Assembly: GCF_001949145.1 (NCBI RefSeq)
Contig: NW_019091369.1
Coordinates: forward strand, 1,002,993-1,064,992
Origin: Acanthaster planci
Lineage: Eukaryota > Echinodermata > Asteroidea > Valvatida > Acanthasteridae
DNA: 62,000 nt
Direction of reading: 5' to 3'
Part shown: piece by piece, positions 24,941 through 37,475 of the stretch
Layout: every line of letters begins with the position of its first letter
How positions within the stretch are numbered: position 1 is the stretch's first letter
Program-made: the position numbers and the translations under genes
The notes under the pieces: generated by a model
Told to the model about the DNA's origin: nothing
The model's database searches: none
The model's input: only the letters and a program-made list of their open reading frames with translations

Positions 24941-25488
24941 AATAAGCCACTTGCGAGTTAAATTTGAATAGAATCTGGTACACTGTGTTATCTGATTGCA
25001 TAGAAACGTAATAATTTGAATTCCCCAAACTAAAGACACTGTTGCTATTCCTCCTGATTCGGGGCAAGCTTTTGCATAGCAACCTCCATCTCTGAAATGG
25101 ACTGGTTCCTTTGTGCCGTTCTTATCCATTGAGAACGGTGTATTGTTGCAAGGCGTCTCTTGTGTAACTAAGCAAAGGCTTGCCCCGAATCATGAGGTAT
25201 AGCAACAGTGGTTTTAGTACGGGGAATTCAAGTTGTTATGTTCACGTGAATTTAAAGAACTCAGTGTACCAGATTTTATTCAAATTTATNNNNNNNNNNN
25301 NNNNNNNNNNNNNNNNNNNNNNNNNNNNNNNNNNNNNNNNNNNNNNNNNNNNNNNNNNNNNNNNNNNNNNNNNNNNNNNNNNNNNNNNNNNNNNNNNNNN
25401 NNNNNNNNNNNNNNNNNNNNNNNNNNNNNNNNNNNNNNNNNNNNNNNNNNNNNNNNNNNNNNNNNATTTAACTCGCAAATGGCTTATT
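24941..25488. repeat. Large inverted repeat, 143 bp arms, one arm holding the assembly gap
   Basis: Left arm 24941-25083; right arm 25164-25488 including the Ns. Shared, after reverse complementing the left arm: GCTTGCCCCGAATCA, ATAGCAACAGTG, GGGGAATTCAA, CAGTGTACCAGATT, ACTCGCAA and GGCTTATT. Arms are about 80 percent alike by eye and free of indels over much of their length. Loop 25084-25163. Probably a fold-back transposon remnant. Confidence 0.8.
25290..25465. other. Assembly gap, 176 N
   Basis: Run of N. Sequence before it ends CAAATTTAT and sequence after it begins ATTTAACTCGC, sharing ATTTA. See findings for why the gap may have no real content. Confidence 1.
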
Positions 25489-28400
25489 GATATGAATGGG
25501 ATGCGTGCACACAGTAGCCGTACTGGTACACGTTCAGTGCAGATATACGGTACCACAGAAGGCACAGGGAGTTCTACCTCCTTGTTACCCTGCTTTATTT
25601 TACTGCACAAATTTGCACCTTCCATATACATGTACCAACCAATACCTGTCTGTGGGTGGGTTGGAATAGCTAGAAAGTCCTTTACAGTAGCATTACAATT
25701 TCCTTTTAGTGTTGAGAGATGTGCACATGTATGCAGATGTACATGTACATACAAACACCTGTTGTACATTTGTTAAGTACACTATGAGTACAAACATGTA
25801 CATGACATTTTTATGTCCCTGTTACATCTGAGTTTTGTTATTTAATTAACATGGAAATATCACCGGAATTGATTTCAGACTATTACTATTTGTTTGGCAG
25901 GTAATTTGCATTAATTCATCACTCTTGGAAATTAGAAAATGTGTTGTGAACTTATAAAATCATATGTGAGATATGTGACAGGGATACGAATTTCTGGAAT
26001 CACCCTAATGCATTTTCCAACAAACATTCCCCGAATGTCAGAGTACCGGTGCATTTTGATTTCTCCCCCCTCATTTTTTTTTTTGCAACATAGTCGTGCT
26101 CCTGTTCATGCTTTTGGTGACAAGTGGATGCAAAAGTTTCTCATGTCTCAAAAAATATCTGTGAGCCATATTTACATTCTGCTTGAACTTTCCTGCTTCG
26201 TTTACAGCCGCCCAACCAATTTTCTTTGCTCTCCAAACTGAACAGCGCATGTATTTGACATGGCAGCCTGGCAAACTGCGTACATTGCAGAATCTTGAAA
26301 TTGTTTGAATTAAGATAATAATCAAACTTCATCTTGTTGAACTTGGAGGTGTGAAACCAGCATGAATTGGCAAACTGAAGTTAGTGTGTCACATTTGTGG
26401 TGCAAGCTCTGGTGTACGTCATTGTATGATGTCTAATAGTGAAATACGCGGACAGCTGGAGTTACTGAACTGTGAGAGGGTACCGGTCCAATGGATTGAC
26501 TACTCTTCATTCCAGCTTCTCTCTCAATTCTTCAGCCTGAAAATTTTAGATGTCATTTCTGTTTGGACGACTAAACTGTGTAATTTAGCTTGCAGATAAG
26601 CAAAGCCACAGAGGGCAAATTTGGTTGTGATCTGAACAAGTCTTGAGGGTAAAACCATGATTATATGAGACCAAGACTGAGACAGTAGATGTGGAGATCA
26701 CTGGATTTTTTTTTAGACCAAGGCGGACCGTTGTGAGATTGAAACTAAGACTTTGATTGAGACTGAAACATTGACTGAGACTGCAGAAAATGGCCTGACT
26801 CCTGAGACCAACCAGTGCAACACTGATTTCCATTTCTAATGAATATTTGTCCCTCACAATTGTGTGTATGTAGCGGGAGACCTGCAACAAAGGTATATTT
26901 CTAATTCAGTGTTAAGGGCGAGATATGGTGATGTAAAAATTAGATAAAATTTGTTGCTTTCTGTGTGGCTTTTTTTTTGAACCAGTTTTTTTTTTCTGGA
27001 TCAATAGTAAAAGTACAATATACGTACACTGCAAAGTCTACAACTTTTTTCATCTAAACAGGGTGCAGTCTAAGTTCAAGAGGATAATCATGATTGTCAG
27101 AGAAAGCTCTTCATATTCGTGGCTTCCTTGACAGATTTGCCTGAATTATTTACCAATTACTAGTGCTTTCAAGCCTCATATGCTGACGATTTAATAAGCC
27201 TCTCTGTAATGCGTGCGCGTGCATGGTAATATCTTGGCCATCCCTCATCTTCAAAAACAGTTATAATTTCATCGGCAGCGGTCCAGGCAGCGACAGATCT
27301 GTTCCTGGGGGAGCACAGCGTAACTGGGAGCAAGCTTGCACCGGGATAAGGTTGCTTGGTTGGGGAGAGGAAAAAAAAAAATCTTCTGTCCGCAACAGCA
27401 AATGGGGTCAGTAGACAAGATGGCGGCATGCTGTCCCTGGCCTGCAGAATACTTGGTATTGATTGTGCATTCCTGATGAAAGGGCATCTGCCTGGCTGGC
27501 TGTGGGGCTGAAACCCAAAACCACCGTGTACCAACCAAACTGAATTGGTAACTACTTTGAAAGAGCTTCTGTTCCCTCCTTGCTCTGTGGACTGACCTGG
27601 TTTTACTGCTCATTGGTTAATTGAGCAAGCCTGAAATGTTGTATGTACATGTATGGATATGTTTGGTTGTAATTGTGTTTTTGTAATTTTATGACTTGTT
27701 TTCCTTCTTTTGTGGCAGAGGTTTGGAATGGAGGATGGGGATGTTAAGGGTATTTCAATCTGGAGACAAGGGAGATCTTGACCTCCAGTTGAATACCAAC
27801 AACATTGAATTGACCAATTGAATTAAAAGCATCATTACTTTTACATGTACATGTAAATCATGTACCTGTACTATGTCAGCTATTTAGTGTTTGAACAGGT
27901 GTTTTAATGAGCAAACACCAATGGAAGGTGTGCTTTGTTGTACCAGTACATAAACTTTAGCCATTTACATGTACATTGTAAATTACTGGAGTTGGAGGAA
28001 ATTGGTACTGTATCATGTTTGAATGATTTGCATTTTTCCATGTGCTACAGTAGCTGGTACACCATCATTCTAAAGGAAACCTGGCTGAAATGCGGCAGTG
28101 GCATCCATCACATATGCCACATTGGTTCCTTTTCAAATTGCAGTCTTACCCACATTGCTGTAAGCCCCTGGGTACCTCATGTTTGGCTTTGGTATGGGGT
28201 CTGGGAGTGGGGTCATTGGGTTATCTTCTACAGGTCATGGGTTCATGGCCAGACGGCACAAACAGCTTCCTACTGGTTGCTGGGGGTATACTTACTATAG
28301 TGCCAGTATATCTGCTTGGTATGGAACTGGAGTTAGCTGCGTTCTCAACCTACAGGAATACTGTTGTCAGTACCGGTATGTGCATGTGGATGAAACGTGC

Positions 28401-31400
28401 TATGTTCCGAGGGGAGAGGAATGTTGGATAAGATAGAGTTGCATACCGGTGCTTGTGTCACTGACTCCCAGAAGATGTAAGAAGGCAGGCATGATTCATA
28501 AACCAGGGGACTTTCTTGAGTCATTTAAATATATTCATGTGTAACTTGTAAGGGGTTTCCCATTATTTTGTCATTTTTAGGAGTGAACAAGCCATCTGCT
28601 GGGAGAGGGGCCCAGGAGGGTCATGAATGGCCATGCGCTTTGAAAATTGTTGGAAATATTCCAGCTGAGAATTTTTTTTTTCTTTTCCATTTGTGTTCTG
28701 GAAGAAGGGGAAAGGTGCTGGAGAGAACAATTTTTTGTACTCTTGTAAAATTGTAGATGGACCCTAGGATTAATAGTGAGAAATGAAGAACATGTGGAAC
28801 ACTTTAGTCATGAGTGTTGATGGATAGAGGGGGGTCGTGTTTTTGTGCCATTACCAACGTAGCGAGTAGGGAGTGTAAATGTGGTGCTGATCAGTGCTTT
28901 TTGCCATACAGAGGCAGTTGATTGGAAGGACTCATTCAGGAAGGACTGGGTACCCATACATTGATATTTTGGCTCTTCTCACAGGCTAGCTGTATCACAT
29001 AAATGTTTACGTTGAACGTACTCATGGAAGGTAACTTGTGTGGATGACTTTGTGGACACAGTAGTGATGTTACGTCCATCAGTCCCAAATGTAGTTGGGC
29101 TGGCCCAACTACCGCACAGAGGTCCAGTGTGCATGTGCCCAGCATATATACAAAAGTCATATTGTCTACAATGTCATGTCATAGATGAAGTGCCATATTT
29201 TAGATGAATTATGTCAAGTGTGAGATGCATACACTTTGATAAGGTTGAGAAATTTTCTACAGAAATTGATCAACAAATGTTTGGCCAGCCCCACTGCAGC
29301 ACTTCAGGTGGGTTTTTCCTAGCCCAGGTTGGACATTGTCTTCATTTCATTACGACTGAGGTCCAGGGAATAAAAGTTGTGTAAAAACCACCACAGATTT
29401 GCTATTTCTAGTTTTCTATTTTATTTTCTAGTTTGTTCTTGGTTTACCTTGTTGAAGAAATTAATTTTTCATGTTTACAAGTTCTTCGTGGCCTTATCTA
29501 TCCGTCTGGGGGGTTTAGGAATTTCAGAACGAACCATGAACTGCAAAATTAAGGAAAATAAGTGAGAGACAAGGTTACTTTTGTAGACATAATTCATCCG
29601 TTCTCGAGTCTAGTTTCAAAGTGCACGCACATACAGTGCAGGAATCCGACCTGCGTGCACGCACTACGTGTGCGCAATTTCCAGTGAAGGTCTGTTGCTC
29701 GCCTGCTAAACGGAGGCCGTGACTGGTACACGGCTTTAACTCACCTGCCGTCGAGCCGATATAAAAAATGCAGTTCCATTTCTGTCAGATCGGGGGCTTC
29801 AGACTGACCCATTATTAGTTGCCCCTAGAATGTTCATATTTTGTTCTACTTTAAATATCGGTTTATAAACATAAATTCTCGACACAAGCTGCTATTTTAT
29901 AAGAATAACCTTGGTTACTGTAGAAGGCTTTGTATGTGCAGGGTTCTTGTAGTTGTACGGGAAGAAGTTCAACCATGATCTCTCTTTGATGTATTTAACA
30001 TGTTTAATTTGTTCGTAGAGTTTTATTGGTTAAAGATGTATAAATACACGATATTGTAGAGATCCGATTTTTATTAAAATGAAACAGTAATTTATCTTGA
30101 TAATTGAGGAACAAGAAGAGGATTACATTGTGGGCATGATGATCATAATGGACAGGCGAGACCGATGCTACACTGATCGGGAACACAGTATGTAGAGGCA
30201 GTACTGGCGCGCACACGTGTGGTAAGTACATGTAGCAATCACGCACAAATCGTGCCGTTGATCGGCCTTACCTTTTTTATTCGTAAACTAAACATACAGT
30301 AAGCAGACTGAATTGGTAATTGGCAGTGAGGAGTTGGATTTTAGAGCAATGGACAGATAGCTAGACTGTGTCGAAGTTTTTAAACTTCAAAGTGGGTGAT
30401 TTTTCATTTTTAAATCAAGAGATCGTGATTGTTAATCACTGTTTTTGTATCTCAGATCAGTCCAGTTTATTAAAAAAATATTTATCAAGCCAGCGTTTTC
30501 TGGAAAAGTTCTCCATCTCTAAAAAATGTACAAAATGTACAAAAGTATAACTTTTAAAATTTTACAAATCAGCAGATATTAGTAAATCGCCAGCCTTGCT
30601 GGATAATACCCTTTCCCCTCGACACAGAACTGCCGGGTCCTTAACTTCTATTGAGTTTTGTGCACACCTTTTGTCTGTCAATTTTAAGTCCACCTGTTAA
30701 CACATAATACATGCTCAAAAATGGCAATGGTATTGTACAAATCGTGAATTTTAACTTTCCCGTACTGGCCGTAGTAGACTCAGCTTCCATGCAGGTAACT
30801 AGGAGAACTGTCTCCAACACTTGCCACAGCCTTGCCCCCCCGGCCCGATGTTGTGTGTACTCGGCATGGAGATCAATGGCACTCATGGCTGAGAATCACC
30901 GTGCCGTTGTGTGGTACACTACGTGCTTTATGTGAGCGCTTTCGAAACCAGTGCATTCGTTTAGACTTCAGTTTTGCTTGTTCCAGTCAGAACATGTAGT
31001 TTCGATGAGCATGTACGCGGCTCGGAATCTTGTACGCTGAATACTTGGGTGCGCACACTGTACGAACTGCACTGGAGAACGGCTGAAAACAGTCCACAAT
31101 AATGGCAAGAATTAATGTTATGCCCGACTTTATTTTCTTTGTCTTTGGTGGTGATGTGTCGAATTTCTTAATACACTAGCCGGGGAGATAAGGACGCATA
31201 GGAGTTACAGGCGTGAACTTGGCTCCTTGGAAAAGGGAGAAATGTTGCAAATTTTAGTTACAACATTTTTGGCTCGATTTAGCACCCTTTATACCCTGGA
31301 CTCCTTCCGTAACGTAGTACGGTCTGGGAGTCCACCTGGGCTAGGTGTTTCCCTGCTATAGTTCGGACAGATGCTATAGTTGGGGCAAACACAGTGAAGA

Positions 31401-32419
31401 GTTTAAAACCCATACTCAGTCACTGATAATGCTCGGAAATCTAGCTCAAATCAGTTGACCAAGGTACAGGTACTGAGGAATTTCCTAAACTAGCCAAACT
31501 TCGAATGCATATTTACACCCAAACTACAATTTAAATGCAGTACTGGTACAACTTTTTTTCTTATAAATCACTTAGGGTTGTAAATTAAAATTTCAGTTTA
31601 AGATCAGTGATTAATTCACTGTAGATCTACCCTTTTTAATTTGAAACATGAGCAAAGATACAGAGGACATGATGTACTCCAAAATGAAAGGGACTCCAAT
31701 AAGGATAACTACCCATGCTTTTTGCACGATTTGTTTCTGTTCTGTAGTGATAAACCCACACATATACATGTACCTGGACCCTAGAATAACAAGGGTTCAA
31801 TTTGTATGGACCCGAAATTGGCTGCCGTAACTTTGGATACTACTTCGTCAAATTAAAAAGTACCGTACATGTACTTTACTAGGAAGTTTGGGTAGCTGCT
31901 GTCTTTTAATACCTTTTTTCCCCCTGTTTTCAAAAACTGCTGTTTTTTACGTTATGTATATGAGTCTTTTTTGTGCAGAAGAAATTGGAATTTGATTACC
32001 AGAACGCCCTGTAAAATGTTGAATTATATTCATTGTTGTTTGACCTTGGAGTGTATCCCACTTTTATGCAAGGTGCTTTGCTGGACAAAAACCGTCCGTG
32101 TTGGATAAGCATAGGATAAAGGAAAGAAATTGTGCCCAGGGACTATTGCGAGCAATACCTGTATGAGAATTGCTTTATTGGGTCCATACATCTCTAACCA
32201 TGTGCTCAATACACAGTATTAATCTTGTTCTGTCCTTGTTTGTCTGTCAGTGATCTGTATCTGCAGCCAGGTGGACTTTACGGACTTGGTGTGAAGAATG
32301 TGTTTTTTAATTCACTTATTCAGTTGAGGGGAGGGGTGTTTTTTCAGTGCATGTAAGTAACAGTGTGCAACATACATGTTCATGTATTACTGAGTGGTGC
32401 ACAGTAATGCTTGTACATC
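25489..32419. other. 6.9 kb without a supported gene
   Basis: Frames are short. An excellent acceptor (TTCCTTCTTTTGTGGCAG) ends at 27718 and is followed by a 21-codon frame with RFGMEDGDVKG ending TGA at 27779-27781, but no poly(A) signal is near. Another acceptor ends at 26541. A GGACTCC/GGAGTCC hairpin lies at about 31298-31335. Nothing else stands out. Confidence 0.3.
26665..26815. repeat. Degenerate GAGACTGA-rich tract
   Basis: GAGACCAAGACTGAGAC, GAGATTGAAACTAAGAC, GAGACTGAAAC and GAGACTGCAG recur with irregular spacing, interrupted by a T run. Reads as a decayed simple repeat, similar in style to the tract at 37294-37475. Confidence 0.55.
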
Positions 32420-32421
32420 TA

Positions 32422-32893
32422 GGTCGAGTTCGGGCGGTCTGTTCTTGACACGGGTTTCATGTACTCGCTCTCTCGAATGGCGGGAACGTGACTCAAGAAC
32501 ACTGTTCTCGGAACAGGATCACACACCACCTCCTCATCGGGGTTTTACAGGAACACACAGAAAAACTTGTGAGATTTTGATTTTTGAACAGCTGCAAAAA
32601 GTAGAGAGATGGCTTCCGAAGCCATACACAATGGGAAGTTTTGCAAAATTAACATAAATTATTTTCCATAACACAGAAATGAATGTTCCTGTTTATATAG
32701 AAAAGAATTCAGCCCATCCAAACATTAACTCTCGAATAATGTAGCCTACATGGATGCCGCCATGTTGCATGTTGCTTGTCACTAACTACCAGTGATAACC
32801 GGTTGTTTGTTTCCGGTGTTTGAGCGGCCGACCCACGAACAACAAATTGAGCTGTTCGTGAACGTACGGGAACAAGCCACCTGAACTCGACCC
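32422..32893. mobile_element. MITE-like element, TIR GG(G)TCGAGTTCRGGYGG, flanked by TA
   Basis: Left end GGTCGAGTTCGGGCGGTCT; reverse complement of right end GGGTCGAGTTCAGGTGGCTT. TA lies on both sides (32420-32421 and 32894-32895). Length 472 bp, no transposase frame. The interior holds GTTCTTGAC/GAACACTGTTCTCGG motifs. Superfamily open; TA duplications occur in Tc1/mariner and others. Confidence 0.7.
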
Positions 32894-32954
32894 TAAATTC
32901 ATAAATGTACACATGCAGTACATGTTGTACATTCTGTACATAAATCTCAAATCT

Positions 32955-33291
32955 CGGGGTTGATGCAGGGTTGAAATTGGCGACGATTCACACTTGAAAA
33001 TTTTCAACCCTGCGTCAATGCTGTGTCAACCCCGATATTGATTTCAACCCAGGTTGAACTTAACCCTGCTCCAGACCAGGGTTGAGAATTTTCAACCTGG
33101 GTTGAAAATTTGTGTCGTCATTTCGGGGTTGAACTTGCCCGGATGAGCTCTGTTCACATGAAACAAGTGAGGAAACTACAGTAAGCCAAGTTGAAAGCAG
33201 GGTTGAAACATTTTCAACCCTGGGTGGTCAGTCAGGGGTTCGCCCAGTGTCGAGTTCAACCCGGGTTGACAGGCTTAAGTGTGAAAAGGCC
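32955..33291. repeat. GGGTTGAA-rich palindromic element
   Basis: GGGTTGAA and TTCAACCC occur about a dozen times in alternating orientation. 32955-32976 (CGGGGTTGATGCAGGGTTGA) pairs with 33001-33034. TTCACACTTGAAAA near 32987 and the reverse complement of TTAAGTGTGAAAAGG (33275-33289) form possible terminal repeats. Likely a nonautonomous DNA element; ends not certain. Confidence 0.65.
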
Positions 33292-33489
33292 TCATATTAT
33301 CCCTGGCTGATGGGTTGTTTGTAAACCTAAATTGGTAAAAATTAACCCCTCTGATGTTTTTCAGTATTGTCAAATTTAGTTAATATATTTTGTACATGTA
33401 CGTACATGTGCCAGGTACTCACAAATCTTCAATAATGGTGTATATGCAAATAAGGGTGTCAGTAGCAGGTTGTTTCCTGCAGTTACATG

Positions 33490-33602
33490 TACATTGAGTC
33501 ATGTCCCTCCACTGTAATGATTCCATGTACATGTACATGTACGGTACCATACCGGTACATTGAGTCATGGCCCTCCACTGTATAATATTCCATGTACATG
33601 CA
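33490..33602. repeat. Direct duplication, period 66
   Basis: ACATTGAGTCATGTCCCTCC at 33491 recurs as ACATTGAGTCATGGCCCTCC at 33557, each followed by ACTGTA and TTCCATGTACATG. Confidence 0.8.
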
Positions 33603-34564
33603 CATCTATGCAGAACCTTATGTAGTAAGAATAATTTTTTAAAAGTATATTTCACCTACATGTATATACAGTATATGTATATTGGTATGCATACATTTAA
33701 TGCTCACTTTGTTCTTGCACGTTTGAAGGAACCATGCGGTTCTACATGTATGTCGTCCCTTTCCTGTAAAATTATACGCTTTTGTGTCCCAGTTAATCTT
33801 CTGTTTAAGTCTCTTGCCATTTCAAGAGCATTTTTTGTGCCTGTTTGAGTTTTATGCTCATGCAAATTAGCGTATTCATGAACAAAATAAGATTTCATTC
33901 CAAGAAGGAGTCTCGATGCCATTTTTTGTTTTTGCTTTTTTTTCATGTTCACAGCTACTGATCACAAACGTCTGGACCTAGGCATTTTCTGCATTTTGTG
34001 TACCCCAAAATGGAGGTTTGATTGTACATGTACATTGCTGTTTCGTGTAGCCGTACTCTACATGTACGTGTACAGTACTTGGTCGCCACTCTTGAGTGGA
34101 TCCCAGAAGTCACTGTTGTTTGCATGCATTTACATGTACATATATGTCTAGCAATGCACCGGTACCATCAATGTATTCATTATACCTTTGTCTTGAATAC
34201 TCTTTTCATGTACCCAAGACAATCATATATAGCTGGTCAATAGCTCGGATGCGTCAGCATGCGATTACATTGTATACTTCATTGTTCACAACAACAGCGC
34301 GCCAAAGAAAAGCTGTTATGTATTCTCCAAGTCACCGCGCTGGCTAAAAATGGATGCATTGTAGCTAAAACTGTCTAGATGTTTTGGTTTAGCGCTTTGG
34401 TGTTTCTTCATGCAAGTTCCTTTACATGATGTCTGCTGAGCTTGAGGACAGATTCTCCTTCCAAAAATAGTTCTTAAGATGTACAGATATTGTCTAACAA
34501 TGCCCAAAGCTCATGCACATCATGCATCTGAGACACTTTGGATGAGGAAACAATTGCAAAGTAT
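33603..34564. other. No gene seen downstream of unit B
   Basis: Short frames only; acceptor-like TTCATGTTCACAG at about 33951 has no donor partner. Confidence 0.35.
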
Positions 34565-34971
34565 TCAAGGCAGAGGTATGATTTTTATTTACATGTATAA
34601 AAAACCCAATTATTAATTCATTATGTCATTCATTTCCCCATCTTTCAAGAATATACAGAAAAGCAATGTTTTTCACACTGTGCATAGTTAACAAGAAAAT
34701 ATAATGCATAAAAAGGCTTTCGTACTGTACGTGGACCATGTACCCTGCAGTGTATGCGAGACACAAGAATTTATCTGACGCTATTTTGGGAATAAATAAC
34801 AATTCCTTACACAAAAATAAGACATTATATCGTAATGGCATTCCACCCAACAGTATGTTTACATGCGGGGGAGAATCTCAACCACTGTTTACACAAAAGA
34901 GGAAAGACAATCTGAAAAATAAAGCACTTACAGCCATCAACTACTGATGTGAAGAGGTCCCCGGTGGTATT
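34565..34971 (-). other. Putative 3' UTR of unit B
   Basis: Minus-strand sequence from the TAG stop at 34972-34974 down to just past AATAAA at 34584-34589. Left edge approximate. Confidence 0.4.
34584..34589 (-). terminator. Polyadenylation signal AATAAA, unit B
   Basis: TTTATT on the + strand is AATAAA on the minus strand, about 385 bases after the unit B stop codon. Confidence 0.4.
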
Positions 34972-35102
34972 CTACTTATGATAAATAAGGCAGAGGACGC
35001 AGTTGGCCCGATACAAGTGCCTGCGCACTGAACTTTCAAACAGTATGTCCCACATTTCTCTCAACTGTTTGTTGTGAAATCCATCATCCTCCATCATCAA
35101 AC
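34972..35102 (-). CDS. Unit B terminal exon (unidentified protein C-terminus)
   Basis: Seen: on the minus strand a very long pyrimidine tract, T-rich and ending GTCCTTTCCAG, stops at 35103. The exon begins G-T and then reads LMMEDDGFHNKQLREMW, continuing DILFESSVRRHLYRANC and ending IYHK at TAG. The two leading bases complete a codon split after its first base, exactly what the exon at 35278-35330 leaves hanging. The charged, unbiased composition, the acceptor and the phase agreement together argue for real coding. No family is recognised; no transmembrane segment or signal is evident. The last 43 residues are seen here. Confidence 0.58.
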
Positions 35103-35277
35103 CTGGAAAGGACAAAAAAAAAAGAAAAAAAAAAAAAGAAGTCACCCACCCTCTGCGGAGAAACAATCCGAACTCTTGGCAATCAATTCTCAGAAGTGAT
35201 AAACACATTTGGCATTAAGCAATACATAATTGTAAAGTAAATAATGTTTTGAGTTTTGCGTGGAGGAAATTTCATAC

Positions 35278-35330
35278 CCAGCACTTCCACAGTAAAAGCT
35301 GAGCTTGGCACCAGTTCTTTCATCCACTCA
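35278..35330 (-). CDS. Unit B penultimate exon
   Basis: Seen: the minus strand reads EWMKELVPSSAFTVEVL plus one base, then a donor GTATGA. Spliced to 35102 it gives ...VEVLGLMMEDD... without a stop; the 175-base intron is 35103-35277. The start is less certain: AG occurs at 35331-35332 (CCATACCAG, chosen) and at 35344-35345 (ACAAAG, which would add HHTS-like residues and start with two bases). Both keep the same frame. The other frames close within the exon or lack a donor. Product unidentified; family and function cannot be stated. Confidence 0.5.
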
Positions 35331-35343
35331 CTGGTATGGTGCA

Positions 35344-37293
35344 CTTTGTATGTTCCAAGTAAATGCAGTGAGACAGAGTCAACATATCAGTAGCTAGACA
35401 TTGCATTGTAAGTAACCATTACTGAACCAACGCAGCGTTTACGTGTATATTACATGTAGCTTTATAAAAATGATTTCATCACAGCACATAAAAAGGACGA
35501 TTGACAACAACGAGCGTGAATGTGGATTAATACTTAAGTCACATGCTTCTTGAAGTTCTTGTTGTGAGAATGGTTTTTAGGAAAGCATTCAAAATGGAGG
35601 TATTGTCCATTGTACTACCACAGGTGTGTTACGTTATCTTGAAAGGGTGCTAAGATTTTTGGTAGATGCATGATGCCAGACTCTGGTAAGTGCTCAAGTC
35701 TTTAGGCCCAAATCTGGGTGAGAGTCAAAAGAGTATGAGTTCGAGTCTAGGTCTTAAAAAAGGGCTCAGGGAGTCTGAAAGTGCTGACATGAAGTAGCAG
35801 TAGCGTTTCTTCTTGGACGATGTGTTAGCTTTTTGGGTTAAATTTTCAAGTATTAATCATCATGAATTGACCCACTTGTAAGCGTCATGTAAAGTACAAA
35901 GCTTACACTAAATACATAGTTAAGCACAGCAATTGGTGCTGTCTTATATACGCCTAATGTGTGTTCAGTAAGTTGTGTTCGTATTCTGGTACATCTTGAC
36001 TTGACAGCAAAGATACGTGTACTTGAAAAAGTGACTGTCCTCCTTTGACCTTGTGCTCAGGCCTACCGGTATGTACCGGTAACAGCTTTAAGTTAACTCC
36101 AACTCCCCAGAGTGATTTACTAGGAACCATACCCATTCACACAAATTCAAACACGATATGGTAAACTGTGCACAAAAACTGTTGGACTGTTTATTTTGGG
36201 TTTGCCTGAACCCATGTTAAAGCACAAGCAGTTTAGGGGTATAGTACCCAGTGCCGCAAATTCACACACCTTACTGGTGTTCAATTCTGTGTGGTTAGGG
36301 AAGGTTAGGGTCAATATTTGAAGTTATAAGGTACAGGTAAGTGATGCTGGCACCTGAACTAAACCAGACATGATTGCCGCTCCTTAGAGGTGTAATGTCA
36401 CTGCAATTGAGGCATCAACTACAAATTATTCAAAGTGTATGCGAATGAACGAAAGCACAAAAAGAGGAGGTTATGGACTCAAATTTAAACAATGGGAAAG
36501 AAGTACTGTAAGGTATGATGCTTGTGTCTCGGGAGATGATGTACATTTGATAATGATTACGTGTACATGCATAGACTGTACTTCTACATACTGTAACTGG
36601 ATTATGTATGGATACATGAACAGGATACATGAACATTTGATGGAGGGATTTTCTTTGGGCACCAGTAGGTAAGTCCTTGCATTCATGCCACAGTTTTTCA
36701 GGTGAGCGGAGCCATCTTGCAGAACATAAAAGCGGAAGCAGTGTGCATGAACTCTTCTTTATCCTGGAGAATGGCTCACAGACAATCAATAAAAAAAAAA
36801 AAATCATCTTCACTATTGCTGGGGAGTGTACTATAACCAAACTGTAATTGGGTGAACTCATTCACAAAGCCCCAGTTTCAACCCTCACAAAGTAACCTTC
36901 ACTTCTAAGTCAATTTGCAATTACCAGGGTTGTTCCTGATTGGTCTAGACTAATCAGTGGTAGCCGTACTGTGGGGTACAATACAAACTGGAGTTTCCAA
37001 TTATGCACTTGGCGGCAGAAAAATCAGTTTTGGAGCATTCAAATAAACATAGTAGGCAGGCCGCATTTTTGCAATCATGTTAGATGTACGCGTGGGACCA
37101 GTGATCTTCTAAACAATTCACTAAATTGAAATTTCACCACCCTGTACAGTACACATACTGGTATTTATGGGGCAGGTGAAAATAAATATGAAAATGTCTT
37201 GAAATGAAGTCTTTTCATTGTATTTTTTAGGAAATAAAATCATTTTCTGAAGTCCAGCACAGGAATGATTATCGTGGCAAAACTGCAGTGTTG
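35344..37293. other. Inferred intron of unit B; no exon found
   Basis: No splice-supported minus-strand exon. A + strand donor (CTCTGGTAAGTG, about 35683) and another (GTAGGTAAGTCC, about 36668) lack credible exons. The long minus frame 36430-36861 shows no domain. Confidence 0.25.
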
Positions 37294-37475
37294 GAGTCAA
37301 GTCCTCAAATCCGAGTCAGGAGTACTCCAAGTACGTTACATGTAGATGCCGAGTCCTAAGCCGAGTACAAGTACACTGGTGACGAGTCCGAGTCCAAAGC
37401 ACTGAGTACGTGTACATTCAAGGCCGAGTACTAAGCTGAGTCCGAGTACCTAAGTCCAAGTTTGAGTACATGTAC
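37294..37475. repeat. Degenerate GAGTCC/GAGTAC-rich tract
   Basis: CCGAGTCC, CCGAGTAC and CCAAGT units recur irregularly with ACATGTAC tracts between. A shorter relative (GAGTTCGAGTCTAGGTC) lies at about 35719-35755. Confidence 0.6.

Noticed and set aside
25180-25776. 198-codon frame
   Set aside because: About 59 of the codons are Ns in the assembly gap.
27719-27781. Terminal-exon-like RFGMEDGDVKGISIWRQG frame
   Set aside because: Excellent acceptor but no upstream exon and no polyadenylation signal nearby.
36430-36861. 143-codon minus frame
   Set aside because: No domain, does not join unit B in phase, poly-F/L start from a T run.
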